Assembly: GCF_000185965.1 (NCBI RefSeq)
Contig: NC_014924.1
Coordinates: 2,356,001-2,420,000 of the forward strand
Length of the DNA: 64,000 nt
Reading direction: 5' to 3'
Source: Pseudoxanthomonas suwonensis 11-1
GTDB lineage: Bacteria > Pseudomonadota > Gammaproteobacteria > Xanthomonadales > Xanthomonadaceae
Position 1 is the first letter of the stretch. Every line of letters starts with the position of its first letter. The notes beneath the pieces are model-generated. The model made no database searches. It worked only from the letters and a program-made list of their open reading frames with translations, and was not told where the DNA came from. Positions 8,690 to 17,113 of this stretch are shown here, piece by piece. The translations under genes and the position numbers were made by a program.

Positions 8690-10411
8690 GTGCAGACTTC
8701 CATCACACCCCTGGAGCGGCGGCGGCGTTGGGCCTACCGCGCCGCGCTGCTGGCGATCGTGCTCGCCCTGCTGGCCGGGCTGGGGCTGCGCCAGCCTAAC
8801 CCGCCGGACGAACCCCGCTTCGTGCTCGCCGCGCGCGCGATGGTGCAGAGCGGGCAGTGGCTGTTGCCGCACCGGGGCAGCGAGTTGTACGCGGAAAAGC
8901 CGCCGGTGTTCATGTGGATGCAGGCCGGCGCGTTCGAACTGGTGCGCGACTGGCGCGTCGCCTTCCTGCTGCCTTCGCTGCTCGCGGCGCTGGCGACCCT
9001 GTGGCTGACCTGGGACCTGGCGCGCCGGCTTTGGAACCGGCGCGTGGCGCACTACGCGGTGCTGGCGCTGTTCGCCACCTTGCAGTTCGGGGTGCTGGCC
9101 AAGCGCGCGCAGATCGACATGGTGCTGGTGGCGATGACCACGCTGTCGCTGTGGGGACTGTTGCGGCACCTGCTGCGCGGCCCCGACTGGCCGGCCTGGG
9201 CGCTGGGCGCGTTCGCCGCCGGGCTGGGCACGGTGACCAAGGGCGTGGGTTTCCTGCCGCTGCTGGTGCTGCTGCCGTGGGCGGCCTGGCGCCACCGGCA
9301 TCGCGCGGACGCGGTGCGTGGCGCATGGCCGGCATGGCTGGGCGCGGTCCCGGCCTTCGTCGCCGGCACGGCGGTGTGGCTGCTGCCATTGGCGATCGCC
9401 CTATGGCAGGCTCCCGACCCCAGCCTGCGCGCCTATACGCACGAATTGCTGTTCAAGCAGACCGGCACGCGCTACACCGCGGCCTGGCACCACGTGCAGC
9501 CGGCCTGGTACTACCTGCAGGTGATCGCCACGTTGTGGCTGCCGGGCTGCCTGCTGCTGCCGCAACTGCTGCCGGCCTGGCGGCGGCGCCTGCGGCGCGG
9601 CGATCCGCGCCATTGGCTGCTGCTCGGCTGGAGCGTGCTGGTGCTGGCGTTCTTCAGCGCGAGCCCCGGCAAGCGCGAGGTCTACATCTTCCCGATGCTG
9701 CCGGCGCTGGCCGTGGCTGCCGCGCCGCTGCTGCCCGGATTGCTGCGCAGGCGCGCGACCCGCTGGGTCCTGGCCGGTTATGTCTGGCTGCTGGCGCTGG
9801 CCGCGCTGGCGGTCGGCGCCGGCCTGTGCATGCAGGCCGGATGGGCGATGCGGGGCGCGCTCAAGCGCGCTATCGACCCGGCGGCGATGCAGGTGTTCGG
9901 CGCCTGGCTGCTCGCCTTCGCCATCCCTGTCCTGCTGCTCGCGGCCTGGGCGCGGCTGCGACGCGCCGGCGCGCTGGTGGTCGCCACCACGGCGCTGCTG
10001 TGGACGATCCATGGCCTGGGCCTGATGGTGGCGCTCGATCCCTACAGCTCGGCGGCCGGCCTGATGCAGCGCGTGGGCGAGCGCATCGGCCCCGGCGCGG
10101 AACTGGGGATGATCGCCTGGCGCGAGCAGAACCTGCTGCAGGCGGACCGGCCGGCGGTGGACTTCGGCTTCAAGCAGCCCTGGGACGTGCAATGGGCACG
10201 CGCCGCGGACTGGGTGGCGCAGGCGCCGCAGCGGCGCTGGCTGTTCGTGCTGCGCGACGCGATGAGCCCCTGCGTGGACCGCGCGCAGGCGATCGATATC
10301 GGCGAGTCCAACCGCAATGCCTGGCAACTGGTGCCGGGCAGTGCACTGAAGCCGGGCTGCGTGACGCCCGCGAAAGACCAGGCCGGCGCGGGCGACGACA
10401 ACGGCAACTGA
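8690..10411 (+). CDS. ArnT-like lipid-linked glycosyltransferase (GT39/GT83 family)
   Basis: 573 residues with about 11-12 hydrophobic segments. The first periplasmic loop has the acidic signature NPPDEPRF (residues 37-44) followed by GQWLLPHRGSELYAEKPPVFMW, as in ArnT and protein-O-mannosyltransferase relatives. These integral inner-membrane enzymes move a sugar from undecaprenyl phosphate; ArnT adds 4-amino-4-deoxy-arabinose to lipid A. Because it is followed by a PAP2 phosphatase and EptA and faces a two-component system, lipid A is the likely acceptor. The donor sugar cannot be read: no arnBCD genes are in the window. Confidence 0.88.
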   Translation: MQTSITPLERRRRWAYRAALLAIVLALLAGLGLRQPNPPDEPRFVLAARAMVQSGQWLLPHRGSELYAEKPPVFMWMQAGAFELVRDWRVAFLLPSLLAALATLWLTWDLARRLWNRRVAHYAVLALFATLQFGVLAKRAQIDMVLVAMTTLSLWGLLRHLLRGPDWPAWALGAFAAGLGTVTKGVGFLPLLVLLPWAAWRHRHRADAVRGAWPAWLGAVPAFVAGTAVWLLPLAIALWQAPDPSLRAYTHELLFKQTGTRYTAAWHHVQPAWYYLQVIATLWLPGCLLLPQLLPAWRRRLRRGDPRHWLLLGWSVLVLAFFSASPGKREVYIFPMLPALAVAAAPLLPGLLRRRATRWVLAGYVWLLALAALAVGAGLCMQAGWAMRGALKRAIDPAAMQVFGAWLLAFAIPVLLLAAWARLRRAGALVVATTALLWTIHGLGLMVALDPYSSAAGLMQRVGERIGPGAELGMIAWREQNLLQADRPAVDFGFKQPWDVQWARAADWVAQAPQRRWLFVLRDAMSPCVDRAQAIDIGESNRNAWQLVPGSALKPGCVTPAKDQAGAGDDNGN

Positions 10412-10455
10412 ACCGCCGGGGACGTTGTCTGAGGTTAAGCGCTGGGCAACGGTTG

Positions 10456-10476
10456 TCCGACCGCTTTCCGACAAAC
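10456..10476 (+). promoter_or_regulatory. Candidate OmpR-type direct-repeat site upstream of pap2-eptA
   Basis: TCCGAC occurs at 10456-10461 and again at 10467-10472, an 11-bp spacing typical of tandem sites bound side by side by OmpR/PhoB-family dimers. The second copy is part of TTCCGACAAAC, identical to 8628-8638 in the other promoter of the locus. The site is about 55 bp upstream of the PAP2 start. Confidence 0.42.
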
Positions 10477-10531
10477 CGGCCCGGATCATGCCCGCCATTG
10501 CCGGAAACGGCCTTTTGCCCGTTGGCGCCCG

Positions 10532-11290
10532 ATGAACCTGATGCCTGCATCCGCCACGGATGCCGTCCCCGTTCTCCGTCCGTACAGCCGCTTCGTCGCC
10601 ACCCACCTGTGGATTCCGCTGGCGGCGGTGCTGGCGCTGAGCGCGCTGCTGACGGCCGGCGGCGTCGACCAATGGCTGGCCACGCAGATCTATCACGCCG
10701 AAGGCGGGCACTGGCTGCTCAAGGACCATTGGTTCACCGCCAAGCTCGTGCATCGCGGCGGCAAGCAGGCCAGCACCGCCGCGGCGCTGGCGCTGTTGGT
10801 CTTCGGCCTGTATGCGCGGCGCTCGCCGCGCTGGAACGCCTGGTCGCGCCCGGCGTTGTACGTGGTGCTGGCGGTGGGGCTTTCGACCGCGGCGGTATCG
10901 TTGCTGAAGGGAGCCACGCACATGGACTGCCCGTGGGACCTGGCCAGCTACGGCGGCACCCACGCCTTCTACGGGCTGTTCGAATCGCGCCAGGGCGTTC
11001 CGGCGTCGGGCTGCTTCCCGGCCGGGCATGCCAGCGGCGGCTATGCCTGGGTCGCGCTGTACTTCGCCGCGCTGGCGGTCCGCCCGCGCTGGCGCAAGGC
11101 CGGGCTGGCGATCGGTCTCGGCGCCGGGTTGCTGTTCGGCGTTTCCCAGCAACTGCGCGGCGCGCACTTCCTCTCCCACGACCTGTGGGCCCTGGCGGTC
11201 TGCTGGGGCGTGTCGCTCGGCTTGTACCTGTGGCTGTTGCGCCCGCGGGCGCGCAGCGCCGCGGCCGGCGCGGCGGGAGAAACCGCATGA
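10532..11290 (+). CDS. PAP2-family lipid phosphatase (LpxE/LpxT-like)
   Basis: 252 residues, about six membrane segments. The three PAP2 motifs are visible: KGATHMDCPWDL (motif 1 variant, Lys-x-x-THxxCPW), FPAGHASGGY (motif 2 with the catalytic His) and SQQLRGAHFLSHDLW (motif 3 with His nucleophile and Asp). The KxxTHxxCPW form is common in PAP2 proteins encoded beside EptA. The expected activity is phosphate removal or transfer on lipid A or undecaprenyl pyrophosphate. It overlaps eptA by four bases (ATGA). Confidence 0.9.
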   Translation: MNLMPASATDAVPVLRPYSRFVATHLWIPLAAVLALSALLTAGGVDQWLATQIYHAEGGHWLLKDHWFTAKLVHRGGKQASTAAALALLVFGLYARRSPRWNAWSRPALYVVLAVGLSTAAVSLLKGATHMDCPWDLASYGGTHAFYGLFESRQGVPASGCFPAGHASGGYAWVALYFAALAVRPRWRKAGLAIGLGAGLLFGVSQQLRGAHFLSHDLWALAVCWGVSLGLYLWLLRPRARSAAAGAAGETA

Positions 11291-12942
11291 GCCTCTCGTT
11301 GCCCCGCAGCGGCGTGCTCTCGCGCCTGCGCGCGCTCGACTGGACGCACCGACCCGAAGTGTCGGTGGAAACGCTGGTGCTGGGCAGCAGCGTGTTCTTC
11401 GCGCTCGCCTGCAACCGCATGTTCTGGCATGCGTCGCTCGCGACGCATCCCGGCGACATCGGCTTCGCCGCGTCGCTGTTCTTCCTGCTGGTCTCCGTGC
11501 ACGCGCTGCTGTTCGGCCTGCTGGTGTGGCGCTGGAACGCCAAGCCGCTGCTGACGCTGCTGTTCGTCACCACCGCGTTCGCCACGCACTACATGAACAG
11601 CTACAGCGTCTACCTGGACGCGGACATGCTGCGCAACGTGCTCAACACCGACCACAAGGAATCGCGCGAGCTGCTCACGCCCGCGCTGCTGTGGCCATTG
11701 CTGTTCTACGCGGCGCTCCCGATCGCCGTGCTGTGGCGGGTGCGGCTGCGCCGCCGCAGCTGGAGCCGCGCGCTCGGCGTGCGCCTGCTGTTCCTGGCGG
11801 CCATCGCGGCGGTCGGCGCCGCCGGTTCGATGCTGTCGTTCCAGGGCCTGTCGGCGTTGATGCGCAACCATCGCGAGGTGCGCTACCTGGCCACGCCGGT
11901 CAACTACCTGGTCGCGCTCATGCAGGTCCTCAAGACCGACTCGCCGATCAAGCACAAGCCGAAGCTGCCGATCGAGCACGATGCGATGGCGACCCCGCGC
12001 GCGCCGGGCAGCCGCCCGCGCCTGCTGCTGATCGTGCTGGGCGAGACCATGCGCGCGCAGAACTGGGGCCTCAACGGCTATGCGCGCCAGACCACGCCCA
12101 AGTTGGCGCAGACCGGGGTGATCAACTTCCCCGACATGCACTCGTGCGGCACCAGCACGGAGGTCTCGGTGCCGTGCATGTTCTCGCCGTTCGGCCGCCA
12201 CGATTACGACGAAGCGAAGATCCGCGCCCACCAGTCGCTCCTGCACGTGCTCGAACACGCCGGCATCGCCACGCTGTGGCGCGACAACCAGTCCGGCTGC
12301 AAGGGCGTGTGCGAAGGCCTGCAGATCCAGCAGCTCGACGACGCGAAGAAGCCCGGGCTGTGCAAGGACGGGCGCTGCATGGACGAGATCCTGCTCGACG
12401 ACCTCGCCGCGCAGGTGCGCGCCAGGCCGGGCGACCGCGTGGTGGTGCTGCACCAGCTCGGCAGCCACGGCCCGGCCTACTTCCAGCGCTACCCGGCGCA
12501 GTTCCGGCGCTTCGCGCCGACCTGCGACACCGCCGAGCTGGGCAACTGCAGCCGCGAGCAGATCGTCAACACCTACGACAACACGGTCCTGTACACCGAC
12601 CATTTTCTGGACCGCGCGATCGGCACGCTGCGCGCCCTGCCCGACTACGACACCGCCATGATCTATCTCTCCGACCACGGCGAGTCGCTCGGCGAGAAAG
12701 GCCTCTACCTGCATGGCGTGCCCTACGCGATCGCGCCGGCCGAGCAGACCCGCGTGCCCATGGTGATGTGGTTTTCGCCGGAATTCGCGCAGGACCGCGG
12801 GCTCGACCTGAAGTGCCTGCGCCAGCGTGCGAACGGGCGCGCCGACCAGGACAACTTGTTCCACTCGGTGCTGGGCCTCATGCAGGTGAGGACCTCCGTC
12901 TACGATCGCTCGCGCGACCTGTTCGCCGGCTGCGCGCAGTGA
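11287..12942 (+). CDS. eptA: Lipid A phosphoethanolamine transferase EptA
   Basis: 551 residues, typical for EptA/MCR enzymes. Five N-terminal membrane helices (about 28-215) are followed by a periplasmic sulfatase-fold domain. The zinc/nucleophile residues are E252 (VLGETMR), T291 (SCGTSTEVSVPC) and the DH pair in YLSDHGESLGEKGLYLHG. Several cysteine pairs (SGCKGVCEG, GLCKDGRCM, PTCDT/GNCS) match the disulfides of the family. It transfers phosphoethanolamine from phosphatidylethanolamine to lipid A phosphate, lowering surface charge and affecting polymyxin susceptibility. ATG overlaps the PAP2 stop. The long open frame upstream of this ATG is a shadow. Confidence 0.95.
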   Translation: MSLSLPRSGVLSRLRALDWTHRPEVSVETLVLGSSVFFALACNRMFWHASLATHPGDIGFAASLFFLLVSVHALLFGLLVWRWNAKPLLTLLFVTTAFATHYMNSYSVYLDADMLRNVLNTDHKESRELLTPALLWPLLFYAALPIAVLWRVRLRRRSWSRALGVRLLFLAAIAAVGAAGSMLSFQGLSALMRNHREVRYLATPVNYLVALMQVLKTDSPIKHKPKLPIEHDAMATPRAPGSRPRLLLIVLGETMRAQNWGLNGYARQTTPKLAQTGVINFPDMHSCGTSTEVSVPCMFSPFGRHDYDEAKIRAHQSLLHVLEHAGIATLWRDNQSGCKGVCEGLQIQQLDDAKKPGLCKDGRCMDEILLDDLAAQVRARPGDRVVVLHQLGSHGPAYFQRYPAQFRRFAPTCDTAELGNCSREQIVNTYDNTVLYTDHFLDRAIGTLRALPDYDTAMIYLSDHGESLGEKGLYLHGVPYAIAPAEQTRVPMVMWFSPEFAQDRGLDLKCLRQRANGRADQDNLFHSVLGLMQVRTSVYDRSRDLFAGCAQ

Positions 12943-13002
12943 ATCTGCGGCGGGCGCGCTCGCCCTCGTAAACCCGATATCCGTAGGAACGGCTTTTTTG
13001 TG

Positions 13003-14303
13003 GTTCTTCGCGGATCAGCGGGGAGCGTCTGACAGGTGTCGCTACGCTTGAGGCCTGCCTTTCAGGACTCAGGTGGGGTCATGCTGGACAGGAAGACGAT
13101 CGAGAAGCTTGGGGGCTGGGAAGGCTATCGGGTGGAGCGGATCGCATGGCCCGAGGGCGACAGTCGGACCGTTACCGTCTACCTCAAGCCGTCAGCGCGG
13201 ACGATGTACTGCGCGCATTGCGGCAGCCGATGCCGGCAGGTGCATGACAGCACAACGCGCCGGGTGCGGGATCTGCCGCTGATGGCGTTTCGTGTCGTGC
13301 TGGTGGTGCCTCGCCGGCGCGTATGGTGCGCGCGATGCGGTGGTCCGCGGCTGGAGAAGCTCAGCTGGCTGGGACGCTACCAGCGGGTCACCGATCGCCT
13401 GGCCGAAGCGGTCAGCCAACTGCTTGAATCCAGCAATATCGTGGCAGTTGCACGCTTTTTCCAGCTGGGCTGGCACACCGTCAAGGCACTGGACAAAGCC
13501 CGGTTGCGGCAGGCCGTCCACGTGCCCGACTGGAGCCGGATCCACTATCTGGCGATGGACGAATTCGCCCTGCACAAGGGCCACCGCTACGCCACGATCG
13601 TGGTCGATCCGATCAGTCGCCAGGTGCTCTGGGTCGGCAATGGCCGCTCCCGTGAGACGGCACGGGCCTTCTTCGAGCAGCTTCCGGCCGGCGTTGCCGA
13701 GCAGATCCGCGCGGTGGCGATCGACATGACGACCGCCTACGAACTGGAGATCAAGGCCCACTGTCCGAACGCCGAGATCGTCTACGACCTGTTTCACGTC
13801 GTAGCCAAGTACGGACGCGAAGTGATCGACCGGGTCCGGGTCGACCAGGCCAACCGGCTGCGCCACGACAAGCCCGCTCGCCGGGTCATCAAGTCCAGCC
13901 GCTGGCTGCTGCTGCGCAATCGAGAGAATCTGGACCCGCGTCAGTCCGTCAGGCTGGATGAGTTGCTGGACGCCAACCAGCCACTGCTTACCGCCTACCT
14001 CATGCGGGACGAGCTCAAGCGGCTGTGGTTCCACCGCCACCCCATCCGGGCCAGGAAGGCCTGGGATCACTGGCTGGAGCAGGCCCAAGGCAGCGGCATC
14101 GCGGCGTTGGCCCATTTTGCGAACAAGCTAAGCGCCTACCTGCATGGAATCATTGCCCGCTGCCGACATCGGCTCAACACGAGCATCGTCGAGGGCATCA
14201 ACAACACCATCAAGGTCATCAAGCGCCGCGCCTACGGCTATCGCGACCAGGAATACTTCTTCCTGAAAATCCGCGCAGCCTTCCCCGGTATTCAGCGATG
14301 AAC
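13003..14303 (+). mobile_element. ISL3-family insertion sequence
   Basis: About 1.3 kb. Imperfect terminal inverted repeats of 23 bp: left 13003-13025 starts GTTCTTCGCGGATCAGCGGG and right 14281-14303 read on the minus strand starts GTTCATCGCTGAATACCGGG, 16 of 23 identical. The sequence TTTTTGTG abuts the left end (12995-13002) and reappears just outside the right end (14306-14313), compatible with the eight-base target duplication of ISL3 elements plus slippage in a T run. It carries one intact transposase. The insertion point lies beside TGTAGGAGCGGC-type palindromic repeats. Confidence 0.82.
13081..14301 (+). CDS. ISL3-family transposase
   Basis: 406 residues from the ATG at 13081 (an in-frame GTG at 13036 is less likely). 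The N-terminal zinc finger CAHCGSRC...CARCGG (about residues 43-85) is the ISL3 zf domain. The DDE nuclease core includes IHYLAMDEFALHKGHRYAT (first Asp), AVAIDMTTAYE (second Asp) and NTSIVEGINNTIKVIKRRAY (Glu). The stop at 14299-14301 lies inside the right inverted repeat. It appears complete and so potentially active. Confidence 0.93.
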   Translation: MLDRKTIEKLGGWEGYRVERIAWPEGDSRTVTVYLKPSARTMYCAHCGSRCRQVHDSTTRRVRDLPLMAFRVVLVVPRRRVWCARCGGPRLEKLSWLGRYQRVTDRLAEAVSQLLESSNIVAVARFFQLGWHTVKALDKARLRQAVHVPDWSRIHYLAMDEFALHKGHRYATIVVDPISRQVLWVGNGRSRETARAFFEQLPAGVAEQIRAVAIDMTTAYELEIKAHCPNAEIVYDLFHVVAKYGREVIDRVRVDQANRLRHDKPARRVIKSSRWLLLRNRENLDPRQSVRLDELLDANQPLLTAYLMRDELKRLWFHRHPIRARKAWDHWLEQAQGSGIAALAHFANKLSAYLHGIIARCRHRLNTSIVEGINNTIKVIKRRAYGYRDQEYFFLKIRAAFPGIQR

Positions 14304-14310
14304 TTTTTTT

Positions 14311-14426
14311 GTGGGAGCGGCTTCAGCCGCGACGGAGCTTTCTCATTTGAACCTCGGCACATGAATGTGCAGGCTGTTGCAGAAGGATCTGCATGAAAGC
14401 CCCATCGCGGCTGAAGCCGCTCCCAC
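14311..14426. repeat. Facing pair of GTGGGAGCGGC-type palindromic repeats
   Basis: GTGGGAGCGGCTTCAGCC... at 14311-14332 is repeated in exact inverse at 14405-14426, so the 116-bp stretch can fold into one long stem-loop or two small ones. This GTAG/GTGG-type unit is common in xanthomonads and pseudomonads, where RAYT transposases mobilise such elements. It lies immediately right of the insertion sequence. Confidence 0.85.
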
Positions 14427-14537
14427 AGAAGGCCGCTCCTCGGGCGCCTATCCGCCCTTCGCTTGCGGCCCCTGCCTTGCCAGTGCCATCCCGGGCCTCT
14501 AGCCTTCGCCGGTCGCACTCACGCAAAGGGACCCCTC

Positions 14538-16544
14538 GTGAACCATCGCCCCCTGCTGCTGGCCATCGCCGTGGCCGCCGGCCTGCTGTCGCTGTCGGCC
14601 TGCCGCAAGACGCCCAGCCCGGAACAGGAAAAGCCCGCCGCCCGGGCCGAGAACGGCGAGACCGCCGACCAGTTCGTCGCGCGCATCAACGCCGAGTTCA
14701 AGGCCGCCTATCCGGAGCTCACTTCCGCGCAGTGGCTGTCCTCGACCTACATCAACGACGACAGCCAGCTGGTGGCGGCCAAGGCCAACGAGCGCGCCCT
14801 GGCCCAGCTCAATGCCTGGATCGAGGAAGCGAAGAAGTTCGAGGGCCAGCCGATGTCCGACGACAGCCGGCGCGCCCTCAACCTGCTCAAGCAGGCCACC
14901 GCCATGCCCGCCCCGCGCGACCCGGAGAAGCTGGCCGAGCTGACCCGGATCGCGGCGAAGATGGAAGGCGCCTACGGCGCCGGCACCTACTGCAGCGGCG
15001 AAGGCGCGGCCAGGAAGTGCCGCCAGCTGGGCGAGCTGGAGGACGTGCTGCGCTCCAGCCGCGACTACGACGCCCAGCTCGACGCCTGGGCCGGCTGGCA
15101 CTCGATCGCCCAACCGATGCGCGAGGACTACGTCCGCTTCGTCGAGCTGGTCAACGAGGGCGCCCGCGAACTGGGCTACGCCGACACCGGCGCGATGTGG
15201 CGCAGCGGCTACGACATGGAGCCGGACGCCTTCTCCGCCGAGACCGACCGCCTGTGGGAGCAGGTGCGCCCGCTGTACGAGCAGCTGCACTGCTACACCC
15301 GCGACAAGCTGCAGCAGACCTACGGCGTGGAACGCGGCGTGGTCGGCGAGGGCCTGCTGCCGGCGCACCTGATGGGCAACATGTGGCAGCAGGACTGGGG
15401 CAACCTCTGGGACATGCTGCAGCCGTACAAGGGCGTGGGCGACCTGGACATCACCGCCGCCCTGGAGCGCCAGTACCAGCAGTTGCTCAGCGCCGCCCTG
15501 CACCGCCGCGACCCCAGCCCCGGCCCGCGCGAGCGCTTCGAGGCCGAGCGCGAGGCACAGCTGGCCATGGCCAAGGCGATGACCGAGCGCGCCCAGGACT
15601 TCTACGTCTCCCTGGGCATGCCCCGGCTGCCGGAGAGCTACTGGGAGAAGAGCCAGTTCATCAAGCCGCTGGACCGCGACGTGGTCTGCCACGCCAGCGC
15701 CTGGGACATGAACATGGGCGGCGCTGACGGCAAGTCGCCGGACGTGCGCACCAAGATGTGCATCAAGCCCAACGAGGAAGACTTCACCACCATCTACCAC
15801 GAGCTGGGCCACATCTATTACGACCTGGCCTACAACCCGCAGCCGCCGCTGTTCCAGAACGGCGCCAACGACGGCTTCCACGAGGCCATCGGCGACACCA
15901 TCGTGCTGGCGATGACGCCGAAGTACCTGGAGTCGATCGGCCTGGTCCAGGGCCAGGCGCAGAGCCACGAGGCGCTGATCAACACCCAGATGCGCATGGC
16001 CCTGGCCAAGGTCTCGTTCCTGCCGTTCGGGCTGATGATCGACCGCTGGCGCTGGGGCGTGTTCGACGGCTCGATCACCCCGGACCGCTACAACCAGGCC
16101 TGGTGGGAGCTGAAGGCGCGCTACCAGGGCGTGGCCCCGGTGCAGCCGCGCGGCGAGGAGTTCTTCGACCCGGGTGCCAAGTACCACGTGCCGGGCAATA
16201 CCCCGTACACCCGCTATTTCCTGGCGCACCTGCTGCAGTTCCAGTTCTACAAGTCGCTGTGCGAGGCCGCCGGCCACACCGGCCCGCTGTACGAATGCAG
16301 CTTCCACGGCAGCGAGGCCGCCGGCGAGAAGTTCCGCGCCATGCTGGCGCGCGGCGCCAGCCAGCCGTGGCAGGCCACGCTCAAGGAGCTGACCGGCAGC
16401 GAGCGGATCGACGGCGGCGCGGTGCTGGAGTACTTCGCCCCGCTGCAGGAATGGCTGCAGCAGCAGAACCAGGGCAAGTCCTGCGGCTGGCAGGGCCAGT
16501 CGGCGCAGGCGCCGAAGCCGGAAGCCCCGGCCAAGGCAGGCTGA
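14538..16544 (+). CDS. M2-family peptidyl-dipeptidase (ACE-like), lipoprotein
   Basis: 668 residues from GTG 14538, with AAAGGGA upstream. The signal peptide ends in lipobox LSAC, so the mature protein is lipid anchored. The zinc site is H421-E-L-G-H425 in TIYHELGHIYYDLAY, with the third ligand in NDGFHEAIGDT about 24 residues later. The C-terminal part KYHVPGNTPYTRYFLAHLLQ matches bacterial angiotensin-converting-enzyme homologues. It removes C-terminal dipeptides from peptides in the periplasm or at the cell surface. An in-frame ATG 75 bases earlier would add residues without signal character. Length is normal. Confidence 0.94.
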   Translation: MNHRPLLLAIAVAAGLLSLSACRKTPSPEQEKPAARAENGETADQFVARINAEFKAAYPELTSAQWLSSTYINDDSQLVAAKANERALAQLNAWIEEAKKFEGQPMSDDSRRALNLLKQATAMPAPRDPEKLAELTRIAAKMEGAYGAGTYCSGEGAARKCRQLGELEDVLRSSRDYDAQLDAWAGWHSIAQPMREDYVRFVELVNEGARELGYADTGAMWRSGYDMEPDAFSAETDRLWEQVRPLYEQLHCYTRDKLQQTYGVERGVVGEGLLPAHLMGNMWQQDWGNLWDMLQPYKGVGDLDITAALERQYQQLLSAALHRRDPSPGPRERFEAEREAQLAMAKAMTERAQDFYVSLGMPRLPESYWEKSQFIKPLDRDVVCHASAWDMNMGGADGKSPDVRTKMCIKPNEEDFTTIYHELGHIYYDLAYNPQPPLFQNGANDGFHEAIGDTIVLAMTPKYLESIGLVQGQAQSHEALINTQMRMALAKVSFLPFGLMIDRWRWGVFDGSITPDRYNQAWWELKARYQGVAPVQPRGEEFFDPGAKYHVPGNTPYTRYFLAHLLQFQFYKSLCEAAGHTGPLYECSFHGSEAAGEKFRAMLARGASQPWQATLKELTGSERIDGGAVLEYFAPLQEWLQQQNQGKSCGWQGQSAQAPKPEAPAKAG

Positions 16545-16581
16545 GCCCGGCTGAGGCCGGGCAACAGACGCTGCAGACAGG

Positions 16582-16610
16582 AAGGGCCGGCGCAAGCCGG
16601 CCCTTTCCTT
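16582..16610. terminator. Rho-independent terminator after the M2 peptidase
   Basis: AAGGGCCGGC (16582-16591), loop GCAA, GCCGGCCCTT (16596-16605), then TCCTT. It lies between convergent genes and could serve both. Confidence 0.85.
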
Positions 16611-16626
16611 TGCGGCGAAGCAGGAC

Positions 16627-17085
16627 TCAGTGCAGGGCGGGACCGGAGGTATCCGGCTCCTGGCGCTCCCCGCCCTCGTCCGCGTCTTCGCCATCGGCCG
16701 GGCGCGCCGTGGCCATCTCCTCTTCCAGCTGCTGCTCGTATTCCTCCGGCGACTTGCCGTTGGCCGCCGCTTCCAGCGCCGCCTCGTCGCGCAGCGCGTC
16801 CGAATAGACCAGCTTCACCGGCGTGCCCTGCTCCTCGTGCAGGCGCTGCGCACGGCGCATGAGCATCAGCATCTGCGCGGCGCTGTCGCTGCTGCCGGCG
16901 ATGCGCCCGTCCATGCCCAGCACCCACACCCCGCCCTGGCGCACCACGCCGGCGAGCAGATTGCCCTCGCGGTCGCGCAGCTCGGCATGCGGCTCGATCG
17001 GGGGGCGGCCGGCACGCACGCGGTTGCGATCGCGTTCGGCCTTGCGCTTGCGCGCGTCGCGGCGGGCCTTGGACTGGATGGACAT
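16627..17085 (-). CDS. Conserved hypothetical protein with basic N-terminus
   Basis: 152 residues; no named family recognised. The first 30 residues are strongly basic (KARRDARKRKAERDRNRVRAG). A small beta-rich core follows (AELRDREGNLLAGVVRQGGV, VLGMDGRIAGSSDSAA), then a helical stretch and an acidic, probably disordered C-terminus. There is no signal or membrane segment. It is 28 bp downstream of the Bcr/CflA exporter gene and ends near the shared terminator, so it is likely the last gene of that minus-strand operon. Function is unknown. Confidence 0.75.
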   Translation of the reverse strand: MSIQSKARRDARKRKAERDRNRVRAGRPPIEPHAELRDREGNLLAGVVRQGGVWVLGMDGRIAGSSDSAAQMLMLMRRAQRLHEEQGTPVKLVYSDALRDEAALEAAANGKSPEEYEQQLEEEMATARPADGEDADEGGERQEPDTSGPALH

Positions 17086-17113
17086 CTTTGTTCTCCGGGG
17101 GATTTCAGGAAGG

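Noticed and set aside
6425-9301. 958-residue minus-strand frame across kinase and regulator
   Set aside because: Different frame from both recognised genes and of shadow composition (Arg/Pro/Ala rich).
8857-11286. Open frame upstream of eptA giving a 1361-residue protein
   Set aside because: It is a GC-rich shadow of the glycosyltransferase and PAP2 genes; only the part after ATG 11287 has family-like sequence.
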